A stretch of 35,352 bases of DNA from Halomonas elongata (GTDB lineage: Bacteria > Pseudomonadota > Gammaproteobacteria > Pseudomonadales > Halomonadaceae), in NCBI RefSeq assembly GCF_029081005.1, contig NZ_JAJQTQ010000034.1, positions 1 to 35,352 on the forward strand, read 5' to 3'. Positions within the stretch are counted from its first letter, which is position 1. Every line of letters starts with the position of its first letter. This document shows positions 7,140 through 14,885 of this stretch, one piece after another. The notes beneath the pieces were generated by a model, which had not been told where the DNA came from, ran no database searches, and saw only the letters and a list, made by a program, of their open reading frames with translations. A program made the translations under genes and the position numbers.

Positions 7140-8414
7140 ATGAGCGAGTCGGAACAGACCACAGCACCGGCCCAGAACCGCAAGCCCAAGCGTCGCCGCC
7201 GCAAGCCGCGCCGCCGCCAGTCGAACTGGGATCTTCGCCAGTTCCAGGTGCCCGCGGTAGCGGGCAAGTGGCGCTTTCACGACTTCGATCTGCCGCTGCC
7301 GTTGATGCGGGCCATCCATGCGCAGGGGTTCGAGTACTGCACGCCGATCCAGGCCGAGGCATTGACCCACACCCTGCTGGGCGGCGATGTGGTGGGCAAG
7401 GCACAGACAGGAACCGGCAAGACGGCCGCCTTCCTGATCTCCATCCTGGCCTACTTCCTGGAGGAAGAGGCGCCCGATGGTCAGAAGCCCGGCGCCCCCC
7501 GCGCACTGATCATCGCGCCGACCCGTGAACTGGCGTTGCAGATCGAGAAGGATGCCAAGGCCCTGGCACGCTTCACCAATCTCAATATCGCCAGCGTCGT
7601 CGGCGGCATGGATTATCAGAAGCAACGCGACGGCCTGGGCAAGAAGCTGGACCTTCTGGTCGCCACGCCCGGTCGGCTGCTGGATTTCCATCAGAAGCGC
7701 GACGTCGATCTCACCCAGGTCGAGACGCTGGTGCTCGACGAGGCGGATCGCATGCTGTCGATGGGCTTCATTCCTGACGTCAAGCGCATCATTCGCCACA
7801 CGCCGAAGACGGAAGAGCGTCAGACCTTCCTGTTCTCGGCGACCTTCACCGACGACATCCTCAACCTGGCCGGGCAGTGGACCCATGAGCCGGCCCATGT
7901 GGATATCGAGGTGACCGTCGACAACGCCGCCGACATCGATCAGCGCGTCTATCTGGTCAGTGACGACGACAAGGAGCGCCTGCTGGTCAAGCTGTTGCAG
8001 CAGGAAAGCTTCGATCGGGTGATGGTGTTCGGCAATCGACGCGACCTGGTACGCAAGCTCGACGGCCTGCTGCGCAAGGCGGACATCAATGTCGCCATGC
8101 TGTCCGGCGATGTGCCCCAGAACCAGCGCATCCGCACCCTCGAGCAATTCCGCGAGGGCGAGATCCAGGTGCTGGTGGCCACCGATGTGGCCGGCCGTGG
8201 CATTCATATCGAGGATGTCAGCCATGTGATCAACTACACCCTGCCCGAGGACCCGGAGGACTATGTTCATCGTATCGGCCGTACCGGCCGGGCCGGCGCC
8301 AAGGGTGTGTCGATCAGCTTCGTGGGGGAAGAGGACGCCTTCTCGCTGCCGGAGATCGAACGCTTCATCAATGACAAGCTGCCCTGCGAGCACCCGCCGG
8401 AAGGACTTTTATGA
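7140..8414 (+). CDS. rhlB: DEAD-box ATP-dependent RNA helicase RhlB
   Basis: 424 residues (E. coli RhlB 421). It unwinds structured RNA with ATP and in relatives feeds RNA to the RNase E degradosome. A basic N-terminal extension ([13 protein letters not shown], 15-27) precedes the helicase core: Q-motif [12 protein letters not shown], Walker A AQTGTGKT (88-95), [20 protein letters not shown] at 200-203, SAT at 233-235, [12 protein letters not shown], and HRIGRTGR (377-384). The ending [20 protein letters not shown] is RhlB-like. ATG 7140 was preferred over upstream in-frame codons because the protein then has the family length and lies 52 bases after a promoter. The stop is followed immediately by an intergenic repeat element. 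Confidence 0.92.
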   Translation: MSESEQTTAPAQNRKPKRRRRKPRRRQSNWDLRQFQVPAVAGKWRFHDFDLPLPLMRAIHAQGFEYCTPIQAEALTHTLLGGDVVGKAQTGTGKTAAFLISILAYFLEEEAPDGQKPGAPRALIIAPTRELALQIEKDAKALARFTNLNIASVVGGMDYQKQRDGLGKKLDLLVATPGRLLDFHQKRDVDLTQVETLVLDEADRMLSMGFIPDVKRIIRHTPKTEERQTFLFSATFTDDILNLAGQWTHEPAHVDIEVTVDNAADIDQRVYLVSDDDKERLLVKLLQQESFDRVMVFGNRRDLVRKLDGLLRKADINVAMLSGDVPQNQRIRTLEQFREGEIQVLVATDVAGRGIHIEDVSHVINYTLPEDPEDYVHRIGRTGRAGAKGVSISFVGEEDAFSLPEIERFINDKLPCEHPPEGLL

Positions 8415-8690
8415 GCTATAAGCTTGAAGAGCGGCGCTACGCACCTGGAAGCTGGAAGTCATAGGAAACATTGTCAGCCACGATGTCGAAAAATACCTCG
8501 AGTGACGGCCGGACAAGGCGAATGTCTGTGCTGACTGGGCGTTTGACGTTACAGCAGGTAGCGCCCTGTAAGCTGACGACTTTGCTGCGGATACTGACGG
8601 CTTCGATGCAAGCTCAGTTCGTGCTCTGCACGGTCGGTGAGATCGGGTTTTCTTACCGCTTCCAGCTTCCAGCTTCCAGCTTGGGCTTGG
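8415..8690. repeat. Intergenic heptad-repeat element A (between rhlB and dinG)
   Basis: The element begins at the rhlB stop codon. Its left end has AGCTTGAAGAGC (8421-8432), a hairpin GGCGC-TAC-GCACC (8433-8445, one mismatch) and TGGAAGCTGGAAG. Its right end has about three and a half AGCTTCC heptads (8657-8681), which are the reverse complement of the left GGAAGCT units, so the whole forms a long inverted structure. The roughly 200 bases between show no convincing gene. A 77-codon frame at 8471-8704 runs through the repeat and into dinG and has no family features. Related elements lie at 21897, 22916 and 35156. Confidence 0.75.
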
Positions 8691-8696
8691 GTGAAT

Positions 8697-10838
8697 ATGC
8701 TTGACGAGGTCCTGAAGGACGAGATTCAGACCGCCTATCGCCGCGTGCTTGAGGGCCTCGAACTCACGCCGCGTTACGGCCAGCGGCTGATGATTGCCGA
8801 GATCGCCCGCACTCTGGCCGGCATCGAGACCGATGATGCCGGGCGGCGCACCAGCGATGAGCATGTCTGTGTGCTCGAGGCGGGGACCGGTACCGGCAAG
8901 ACCCTGGCCTACCTGCTGGCCGCCTTGCCGGTGGCCAAGGCCAGGGGCAAGCGGCTGGTGGTGGCCACCGCGACCGTGGCGCTTCAGGAGCAGGTGCTGC
9001 ATCAGGACCTGCCTTCGCTCAAGGCGCACAGCGGTCTGGCCTTCGACTACGCCCTCGCCAAGGGGCGCGGGCGCTATGTCTGCGTGGCGCGGCTCGACCA
9101 GGCCATGGACGGTGGCGAGGACAATCCGACCCTGTCGCTCTTCGAGCAGTCACTGGACAGCGGCGGCGATGAGTTCCAGAAACTGGTGCAGTCCCTCGGC
9201 GAGGCCTATGGCAATGGCCGTTGGCAGGGGGATCGCGACAGCTGGCCGGAGGCCATCGACGACGCCCATTGGCGCAAGCTCACCGTCGATCATCGCCAGT
9301 GCACCAATCGGCGCTGCGGGCACTTCGGCGCCTGTGCCTTCTTCCGCGCGCGCCGAGACCTGGACAGTGCCGATGTCATCGTTGCCAACCATGACCTGGT
9401 GCTGGCCGATCTCGCCCTGGGGGGCGGCGTGGTGCTGCCGGACCCTGCTGATTGCCTCTACGTCTTCGATGAGGGCCACCACCTGCCGGACAAGGCGCTC
9501 AACCACTTTACCCATCGTTTCGCCGTGGGCGGCGGGTTGCGCTGGTTGCGGACCCTCAAGAAATCGCTCACCGAGTTGAACCAGCAGCTTGGCGTCCAGC
9601 CGACGCTTGCGCGCTTGTTGTCCGGCCTGCCCCAGGCCATCGAGGCGCTCGAGCCGCACCTGGGCGAGGTCTTCTCCCTGGGCCACCAACTGGCCGGCCG
9701 ACCGGAAGGGCTCGGCGAGGCCGAGGAGGGGGCCCAGCACCGGCTCGAGATGGGCCGTGTCCCCGATGCCCTGCGCGAGGCGTCCGGGGCCCTGGTGACG
9801 ATCTTCGCCGAGCTCTCGCGCACGCTGGAGTCCATGAGCGATATCCTGCGCGAGAGCCTGGACCCCGAGAAGTCCACCGGGCTGCCCCGGGAACAGGCCG
9901 AACCCTGGTTACCGCTGGTGGCACTGCTGCATGGCCGCGCCCTGGAAGCGCATGCCTTGTGGCTCGCCTTTGCCGAACCGGATCCCGCGGACGAACCGCC
10001 CCGGGCGCGCTGGCTGACGCTGGAGCGTTTCGGTGGCGAGCCGGAGCTGACCTTCTCGGCCAGCCCGGTTTCCGCCGCGCACACCCTGGCCAAGTCCCTC
10101 TGGGGGCGTTGTCATGGGGCCGTGGTCACCTCCGCGACCCTGACGGCGCTGGGGCGTTTCGAGCGCTTGCAGGAACGTGCCGGCCTGGCCAATCGTTACC
10201 GCTATCAGCGGCTTCCGAGTCCCTTCGACTATTCCCGTGCGGTACTCAGCGTGCCCCGGGAGGCCGTGGATCCCGCCGACCGGGAAGGGCACGAACGTGC
10301 CATCGTCGAGTTCGTTGAGGCGCTTGGCGAGAAAGAAGCCGTGTTGATGCTGTTTTCTTCCCGGGCCCAGTTGCGTGGTGTGGAACGAGCCCTCAGCCCA
10401 GGACGTCGCGACAGAGTGCTGGCCCAGGATCGCCTGCCCAAGCGCGAGCTGGTGGAGCGCCATCGCGAGCGAGTCGACAAGGGCGAAGGCAGTATCCTGT
10501 TCGGTCTGGCGAGTTTCGCCGAGGGCATCGATCTGCCGGGCGAGTACCTGACCCATGTGGTCATCACCCGCCTTCCCTTCGCCGTACCCGATGATCCGGT
10601 GGGCGCGACCCTGGCCGAGTGGATCGAGAGCCAGGGCGGCAATCCCTTCATGCGCATCAGCGTGCCGGATGCGTCCATCAAGCTGGTGCAGGCCTGTGGT
10701 CGGCTGATCCGCAAGGAGACCGATGCCGGCCGGATCACCCTGCTCGACAGGCGGGTCCTCACTCGCCGCTACGGTCGAGCCCTGCTCGATGCACTGCCGC
10801 CCTTCACCCGGGAGATCGATGGCATGGTGCAGGACTGA
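8697..10838 (+). CDS. dinG: ATP-dependent iron-sulfur DNA helicase DinG
   Basis: 713 residues (E. coli DinG 716). This superfamily-2 (XPD-like) 5'-3' helicase acts on D-loops, R-loops and forked DNA. Walker A is EAGTGTGKT (61-69) and the DEAH-type box is DEGH (258-261). The four cysteines that bind the 4Fe-4S cluster are Cys129, Cys202, Cys207 and Cys213 (RYVC; QCTNRRCGHFGAC). Motifs VTSATL and QACGRLIR are also present. ATG 8697 is chosen because E. coli-like alignment starts there. The frame is open back to GTG 8637, but those extra codons only translate the 7-base repeat (SSFQLPAW). The ribosome site (GGG at 8689-8691) is weak and abuts the repeat. Confidence 0.94.
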   Translation: MLDEVLKDEIQTAYRRVLEGLELTPRYGQRLMIAEIARTLAGIETDDAGRRTSDEHVCVLEAGTGTGKTLAYLLAALPVAKARGKRLVVATATVALQEQVLHQDLPSLKAHSGLAFDYALAKGRGRYVCVARLDQAMDGGEDNPTLSLFEQSLDSGGDEFQKLVQSLGEAYGNGRWQGDRDSWPEAIDDAHWRKLTVDHRQCTNRRCGHFGACAFFRARRDLDSADVIVANHDLVLADLALGGGVVLPDPADCLYVFDEGHHLPDKALNHFTHRFAVGGGLRWLRTLKKSLTELNQQLGVQPTLARLLSGLPQAIEALEPHLGEVFSLGHQLAGRPEGLGEAEEGAQHRLEMGRVPDALREASGALVTIFAELSRTLESMSDILRESLDPEKSTGLPREQAEPWLPLVALLHGRALEAHALWLAFAEPDPADEPPRARWLTLERFGGEPELTFSASPVSAAHTLAKSLWGRCHGAVVTSATLTALGRFERLQERAGLANRYRYQRLPSPFDYSRAVLSVPREAVDPADREGHERAIVEFVEALGEKEAVLMLFSSRAQLRGVERALSPGRRDRVLAQDRLPKRELVERHRERVDKGEGSILFGLASFAEGIDLPGEYLTHVVITRLPFAVPDDPVGATLAEWIESQGGNPFMRISVPDASIKLVQACGRLIRKETDAGRITLLDRRVLTRRYGRALLDALPPFTREIDGMVQD

Positions 10839-10872
10839 GAGACCGATTCGCTCGAATGGGACGGGAGGTCGC

Positions 10873-11721
10873 ATGAAGCTGATCCTGAGCCGCAAGGGCT
10901 TCGATTCCTCCGCCGGTGGCGTGCCGAGCCCGATACTGCCCGATGGTCGACTGGTTGTCCTGCCCATTCCGGATGCACATTCCAGGATTTCCTACGACGC
11001 CATCTCCCATGCAGGGGAGCCCCTGGGGCCGCTCGTTTCCGATCTCACGCAGGGGCGGATCGCGGCAGGGGCCGGGGCGCACCTGGATCCCGATCTGATG
11101 CGGCAGAGTCTGCCGAGAAAGCCCGGCTGGCGTCCCGTGTTCGGGCAGATGGGGCAAGCGCTCGGTCACTTGCGCAATCAGGGGGTCGGGCCGGGGGATC
11201 TGTTCCTCTTCTTCGGGCTCTTCCGTCGCGTTGAGCGAGCCGAGGGGCGCTGGCGCTGGGTCAGAGACGCCGCTCCCTGTCACGTACTCTGGGGCTGGAT
11301 GCAGGTGGCGGAGGCGCTGTCGCTGGAAAAGGCACTGCCGCCGGCGTATTCATGGGCCGGTTATCATCCGCACTGCCAACGGATCGGGGACGCCGGGAAC
11401 GTCCTGTACATCGCGCGTCGTCATCTGCGTGTGGTGGGCGAGGACGAGGGGCTGCCCGGTGCCGGGGTCTTTTCGCACTATGGCGCCGGGCGTCGGCTGA
11501 CGGCGGTGAGTGCGGCCCGGGTGTCCGACTGGGAGCTGCCGGCCTGGTGGTATCCCGATGCGGGGCGCGAGCCGTTGAGTTATCACGGTGATCCCGAACG
11601 CTGGTGTCGCCGAGGAGGTCGAACCGCGTTGCGCGCCGTGGCGCGGGGGCAGGAGTTCGTGCTGGATACCGGGCAATACCCCGAGGCACAGCCCTGGGTG
11701 CGTGAGTTGATACGGGGCTGA
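10873..11721 (+). CDS. Nmad3 (nucleotide modification associated domain 3) family protein
   Basis: 282 residues. The start ATG 10873 is preceded by GGGAGG (10863-10868); it lies 34 bases after dinG. The N-terminus MKLILSRKGFDSSAGGVPSP is the signature of the Nmad3 family, a domain described by comparative genomics near DNA base-modification genes. Later conserved-looking blocks are LPIPDAHSRISYDAI, GDLFLFFGLFRRVE, HVLWGWMQV and VFSHYGAGRRLTAV. The reaction is unknown. Here the gene stands alone beside dinG, with no methylase, kinase or glycosylase neighbour, so a DNA-modification role is only inferred from the family name. Its stop codon is the insertion point of a small palindromic mobile element. 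Confidence 0.8.
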   Translation: MKLILSRKGFDSSAGGVPSPILPDGRLVVLPIPDAHSRISYDAISHAGEPLGPLVSDLTQGRIAAGAGAHLDPDLMRQSLPRKPGWRPVFGQMGQALGHLRNQGVGPGDLFLFFGLFRRVERAEGRWRWVRDAAPCHVLWGWMQVAEALSLEKALPPAYSWAGYHPHCQRIGDAGNVLYIARRHLRVVGEDEGLPGAGVFSHYGAGRRLTAVSAARVSDWELPAWWYPDAGREPLSYHGDPERWCRRGGRTALRAVARGQEFVLDTGQYPEAQPWVRELIRG

Positions 11722-11866
11722 GAGGGTGTCTACAAAATGCCTACACTCGGCAATACGGCGTTGAAATTGACCTCAAAATGCTCATTTACCCATCGTAAAC
11801 TGCGCTTTTTCACTCAATTTCGCCTTGTCTTGCCTTCGTTCGCCTGTTTTGTAAACACCCTCTGAG
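11718..11866. mobile_element. MITE-like palindromic element with terminal inverted repeats
   Basis: The body is 11723-11861 (139 bp). Its ends are inverted repeats AGGGTGTCTACAAAA and TTTTGTAAACACCCT (14 of 15 paired). It is flanked on both sides by CTGAG (11718-11722 and 11862-11866), a candidate 5-bp target duplication. The interior is itself an imperfect long palindrome (GAAATTGA against TCAATTTC; ATTTAC against GTAAAC) and holds no open frame of note. It has no transposase and would depend on one elsewhere, so it is a MITE or a folded internally deleted insertion sequence. The left CTGAG contains the stop codon of the Nmad3-like gene, so the protein is intact. Confidence 0.75.
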
Positions 11867-11878
11867 CGCGATGGCGGC

Positions 11879-11916
11879 ATTCGCTCGCCCCGTCGTGCAT
11901 TCCGGGGCGAGCGAAT
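11879..11916. terminator. Strong hairpin between the Nmad3-like gene and aroG
   Basis: ATTCGCTCGCCCC (11879-11891) pairs perfectly with GGGGCGAGCGAAT (11904-11916) around a 12-base loop. The two flanking genes converge here, so it probably serves both. No T-run follows on either strand, so termination efficiency is uncertain. Confidence 0.6.
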
Positions 11917-11925
11917 CGAGAGGTC

Positions 11926-13005
11926 TCAGTCGTCGTCGTGGCGCGAGGCCAGGGTGGCCGCCAGCTTGTCGTTCATCTCCTTGAAGGCCTTCTCGGTGGT
12001 TTCCCAGTCGATGCAGGCATCGGTGATGGAGACCCCGTAGGCAAGCTGACCGATATCATCGGGAATCTTCTGGTTGCCCCAGCCGATATTGGATTCGACC
12101 ATCAGGCCGATGATGGAGCGGTTGCCCTCGAGCAACTGGTTGGTGACGTTCTCCAGCACCAGCGGCTGCAGGCCGGGATCCTTGTTGGAGTTGGCGTGGG
12201 AACAATCGATCATGATGTTGGGCGTGACGCCGGCCTTGTGCAGTTCCTGCTCGGCGAGTGCCACGCTGACGCTGTCATAATTGGGCTTGCCGTTGCCGCC
12301 CCGGAGCACGACATGTCCGTGACGGTTGCCGCGGGTGCGGATGATCGCGACCTTGCCGGCCTGGTCGATGCCGAGGAAATTGTGGGGATGGGCCACCGAC
12401 TGCAGCGCGTTGACGGCCACGTCGAGGCTGCCATCGGTGCCGTTCTTGAAGCCCACCGGGCAGGAGAGGCCGGAGGCCATTTCGCGGTGGGTCTGGGACT
12501 CGGTGGTCCGGGCGCCGATGGCCGACCAGCTGATGCAGTCCTGAAGATATTGGGGCGAGATCGGATCCAGGGCTTCGGTCGCCAGCGGAAGGCCCAGTTC
12601 GGCGAGCTCTACCAGCAGCTTGCGAGCGGTGTGCAGGCCTTGCTCGATTTCGAAGGAACCATTGAGGTGCGGGTCGTTGATCAGGCCCTTCCAGCCCACC
12701 GTGGTGCGGGGCTTCTCGAAGTAGACACGCATCACGATATACAGGCTATCCTGCACATCATCGGCCAGCTTGCGCAGGCGGCGGGCATAGTCCATGGCGG
12801 CATCCACATCGTGGATCGAGCAGGGGCCGACGACCATCAGCAGCCGCGGGTCACGGCCTTCCAGAATGTTCTGAATGGTCTCTCGCCCCTCGATCACCGT
12901 GCGTTCCGCCTGCTCGCTCAGGGGAACGTCCCGCTTGAGTTCCACGGGGGTGATGAGCACGTCCTCGCCGAGGACGTTGAGGTTGTTGACCTGTTGTTCG
13001 GACAT
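11926..13005 (-). CDS. aroG: 3-deoxy-7-phosphoheptulonate (DAHP) synthase, AroG/F/H class
   Basis: 359 residues. It condenses phosphoenolpyruvate with erythrose 4-phosphate, the first step of the shikimate pathway to aromatic amino acids. Class I features: VVGPCSIHDVDAAMDYARRL, MRVYFEKPRTTVGWKGLIND, the signature ARTTESQTHREMASGLSCPV, GFKNGTDG, and the metal ligands in VMIDCSHANS-type context (here IMIDCSHANSNKD). It aligns slightly better with AroG than AroH by eye, but which amino acid inhibits it cannot be settled, so the symbol is provisional. It is monocistronic with its own promoter; ATG 13005 gives the family N-terminus. Confidence 0.93.
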   Translation of the reverse strand: MSEQQVNNLNVLGEDVLITPVELKRDVPLSEQAERTVIEGRETIQNILEGRDPRLLMVVGPCSIHDVDAAMDYARRLRKLADDVQDSLYIVMRVYFEKPRTTVGWKGLINDPHLNGSFEIEQGLHTARKLLVELAELGLPLATEALDPISPQYLQDCISWSAIGARTTESQTHREMASGLSCPVGFKNGTDGSLDVAVNALQSVAHPHNFLGIDQAGKVAIIRTRGNRHGHVVLRGGNGKPNYDSVSVALAEQELHKAGVTPNIMIDCSHANSNKDPGLQPLVLENVTNQLLEGNRSIIGLMVESNIGWGNQKIPDDIGQLAYGVSITDACIDWETTEKAFKEMNDKLAATLASRHDDD

Positions 13006-13068
13006 GTTGCTACCTGTGTCGTGTCAGCGCTGATGGGGAAACGATGCTTTTCCTGTTGAATGGAGCCT

Positions 13069-13097
13069 ACTATCGCCCGCGAGTCGTGCAAATTCAA
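13069..13097 (-). promoter_or_regulatory. Sigma-70 promoter for aroG
   Basis: On the minus strand TTGAAT (complement of 13092-13097), a 17-base spacer, and GATAGT (complement of 13069-13074) give four of six matches in each hexamer with ideal spacing. Transcription would start near 13062, about 57 bases before the aroG ATG. No TyrR or Trp operator was recognised. Confidence 0.55.
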
Positions 13098-13105
13098 TCA
13101 TCTGG

Positions 13106-13133
13106 GAACCGTGTCGCGGGATGATTGTCAGAG
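13106..13133 (+). promoter_or_regulatory. Candidate sigma-E (AlgU) autoregulatory promoter
   Basis: GAACCG (13106-13111), 16 bases, then TCAGAG (13128-13133). The AlgU/RpoE consensus is GAACTT, 16-17 bases, TCTGA. The invariant GAAC and TC-GA positions agree. Autoregulation is general for rpoE/algU operons. Confidence 0.5.
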
Positions 13134-13332
13134 CGGCGGCAGGGCGGTCCGGAGCCGCCGGCTTGATGGATGCTCGAGAAACAGGAACACTTGAGCACTT
13201 CTTTCACGGGCGCACTATGACATGGTACCCAGCGGCCAGGGCTTCAGGTTGACATTTATGCAAGCGATACCCGTTTCATTGCGACGCCGCCATCCGGCGT
13301 TTCGCCATTCTCCCATCCCGGGGAGGCCTTGA

Positions 13333-13941
13333 ATGGGGACGACTCGGGAGACCGACCAGCAACTCGTCGAACGTGCCCAGAAGGGGGATACCCGGGCCTT
13401 CGACCTGCTGGTCAAGAAATATCAGCACAAGATCATCGGATTGATCGGTCGTTACGTGCACGATCACGCCGAGGTCCAGGACGTGGCGCAGGAGGCCTTC
13501 ATCAAGGCCTATCGGGCGCTGGGCAAGTTTCGTGCCGAGAGCGCGTTCTACACCTGGATGTATCGGATTGCCATCAATACCGCCAAGAATCACCTGGTGT
13601 CCAAGGGGCGGCGTCCGCCGGGCAGCGACATGGACATCGTGGATGCCGAAATCGTCGATCACAGTGGCCGGCTGGCCGATATCGAGACGCCGGAAGCCTC
13701 GATCGCTCGTGACCAGCTCCAGGCGGCCGTGTTCGAGGCGATTGAAGGGCTGCCGGAGGATCTCCGCACGGCGATCACGCTGCGCGAGCTCGATGGGCTC
13801 TCCTATGAGGATATCGCCAATATCATGGAGTGCCCGGTGGGAACGGTGCGTTCACGGATCTTCCGCGCTCGGGAGGCCGTGGATCAGCATATCCAGCCGC
13901 TGGTCACCACGTCGCGCAACCAGGAGACGATGACCGAATGA
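13333..13941 (+). CDS. algU: Extracytoplasmic sigma factor RpoE/AlgU
   Basis: 202 residues. This ECF sigma factor (sigma-E group) directs RNA polymerase to envelope-stress and, in relatives, exopolysaccharide genes. Region 2 covers about 20-95 (LVKKYQHKIIGLIGRYVHDH, VQDVAQEAFIKAYRALGKFR, FYTWMYRIAINTAKNHLV). Region 4 is at about 140-190 (LPEDLRTAITLRELDGLSYE, IANIMECPVGTVRSRIFRAR). GGGGAGG precedes ATG 13333. It is held inactive by the anti-sigma factor encoded next. The stop overlaps the ATG of a possible small ORF. rpoE is the equivalent name. Confidence 0.97.
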   Translation: MGTTRETDQQLVERAQKGDTRAFDLLVKKYQHKIIGLIGRYVHDHAEVQDVAQEAFIKAYRALGKFRAESAFYTWMYRIAINTAKNHLVSKGRRPPGSDMDIVDAEIVDHSGRLADIETPEASIARDQLQAAVFEAIEGLPEDLRTAITLRELDGLSYEDIANIMECPVGTVRSRIFRAREAVDQHIQPLVTTSRNQETMTE

Positions 13942-14111
13942 GGCGAATTTGCATGGTTTTTGTCGATTGGCTGAACTGTCGCGCCGTTGTGACGTCATAT
14001 GCGGTGACCGGCCTGCTTGCGGTGGGGCAGTGGCTCCCTGGCGCGACCGGCATGACAGTCTTGATGCCGGACTACCGGGCTTCCAATGGATGCAAGGCGG
14101 GCCAGCCTTGA
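13938..14111 (+). CDS. Possible small membrane protein ORF between algU and mucA
   Basis: 57 codons starting with an ATG that overlaps the algU stop (ATGA, 13938-13941), as coupled genes in this window do, and ending 21 bases before mucA. The product would have one hydrophobic stretch (AVVTSYAVTGLLAVGQWLPG, then ATGMTVLM). No family is recognised. Third-position GC is roughly 70 percent, lower than the neighbours by eye, and a candidate promoter lies inside it, so this may be only a leader region. Conservation in relatives would decide. Confidence 0.25.
   Translation: MRRICMVFVDWLNCRAVVTSYAVTGLLAVGQWLPGATGMTVLMPDYRASNGCKAGQP
13973..14000 (+). promoter_or_regulatory. Candidate sigma-E promoter upstream of mucA
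   Basis: GAACTG (13973-13978), 16 bases, then TCATAT (13995-14000). This is close to the sigma-E pattern with the same spacing as the algU candidate. It would give a transcript with mucA and mucB but without algU, raising anti-sigma levels as negative feedback. Function is inferred only. Confidence 0.3.
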
Positions 14112-14132
14112 TGAGTGTGAGGGTGTGAAGAA

Positions 14133-14885
14133 ATGAGTCAGAACGCACGGGAATCGCTTTCTGCACTGATGGACAACGAGGGCGATGAGCTCGAGTTGCG
14201 ACGTGTATTGAAATCGCTTGACGATGAACCCGATGCGGCGGACACCTGGCGCCGCTACCACCTGATGCGAAGCATGCTGCGTCGAGAGAACGACATCGAT
14301 ACGAGCACCGATCTCTCGGTGGGCGTGATGGCGCGACTGCAGGACGAGCCGCTGCCGGTCGCCGAGTCGGCGACCCAGGGGCGACGCTCCTTGCCGCTGG
14401 CGCGTAGTGCCGGTGTCGCGGCGGCGGTGTCGCTGATGGTCATCACCGGGGTGCAGTTTTACAACGGTGCCTCGCCGCTCGATGGTGACGACGCGGCGCC
14501 GCTGGCTTCCACTGCGGATGCTCCGGCTTCCGGTAGTGCCTCCGTGTCTGGCGGCGCCGCGGCATCGACCGTCGCCGCTACCTCGGCTGCATCTGCCGCC
14601 GGTAACAGTGGGGCGATGCGAGCGAGTCAGGGCCCCTCGTTGGCCGAACTGCCGATGTTCCAGTCGTCGTCGAGCGGTAACCGCGGACTGATGACGGTGG
14701 GAGCCGATGCCTATCCGATGATGATGTCGCCGAGTCAGCGTCAGTCGGTGCGCATGGATCAGCAACAGGCCCGCTTGTTGCAGTCCTACCTGGATCGGCA
14801 TGCCGAGGGTACCGCCGTCAGCGGTGGTGATGTCTGGATGCCGTTGCTGCGTTCCACCGGAAGCGAGCCGCTGGGGCAGCGCTGA
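14133..14885 (+). CDS. mucA: Anti-sigma-E factor RseA/MucA
   Basis: 250 residues. The cytoplasmic N-terminal domain (MSQNARESLSALMDNEGDEL, then DTWRRYHLMRSMLRRE) is the RseA/MucA sigma-binding fold. A single membrane helix follows at about 92-109 (RSAGVAAAVSLMVITGVQFY). The periplasmic part starts with an Ala/Ser-rich low-complexity stretch (about 115-170) and ends VWMPLLRSTGSEPLGQR. It binds AlgU at the inner membrane and is degraded by DegS/RseP-type proteolysis under stress. It is longer than Pseudomonas MucA (about 194) because of the low-complexity insert. The stop overlaps mucB by one base (TGATG). Confidence 0.9.
   Translation: MSQNARESLSALMDNEGDELELRRVLKSLDDEPDAADTWRRYHLMRSMLRRENDIDTSTDLSVGVMARLQDEPLPVAESATQGRRSLPLARSAGVAAAVSLMVITGVQFYNGASPLDGDDAAPLASTADAPASGSASVSGGAAASTVAATSAASAAGNSGAMRASQGPSLAELPMFQSSSSGNRGLMTVGADAYPMMMSPSQRQSVRMDQQQARLLQSYLDRHAEGTAVSGGDVWMPLLRSTGSEPLGQR

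Larger units (their letters stand above)
13006..13332. other. Divergent regulatory region between aroG and algU
   Basis: No gene is seen in these 327 bases. It holds the aroG promoter on the minus strand (13069-13097) and a sigma-E-like promoter for algU (13106-13133). It also holds a lone perfect TTGACA (13251-13256) without a good -10, a small hairpin ACGCCG / CGGCGT (13286-13302), and the algU ribosome site GGGGAGG (about 13319-13325). The algU leader would be near 190 bases, long enough for post-transcriptional control. Confidence 0.6.

Noticed and set aside
7023..8393. 456-codon minus-strand frame opposite rhlB
   Set aside because: Its composition and position mirror rhlB codons; it has no ribosome site and no recognisable domain.
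8471..8704. 77-codon plus-strand frame inside element A
   Set aside because: It runs through the heptad repeat and past the dinG start, has no family features, and its ribosome site is poor.
13251..13256. Perfect TTGACA as a promoter for algU
   Set aside because: No acceptable -10 lies 16-18 bases downstream; the best hexamer (TTTCAT) is at 19 bases. Kept only as a note in the leader entry.
14133..14885. mucA inactivation, as in mucoid Pseudomonas
   Set aside because: The frame is intact from the sigma-binding domain to the end, and the extra length is low-complexity insert, not a frameshift.
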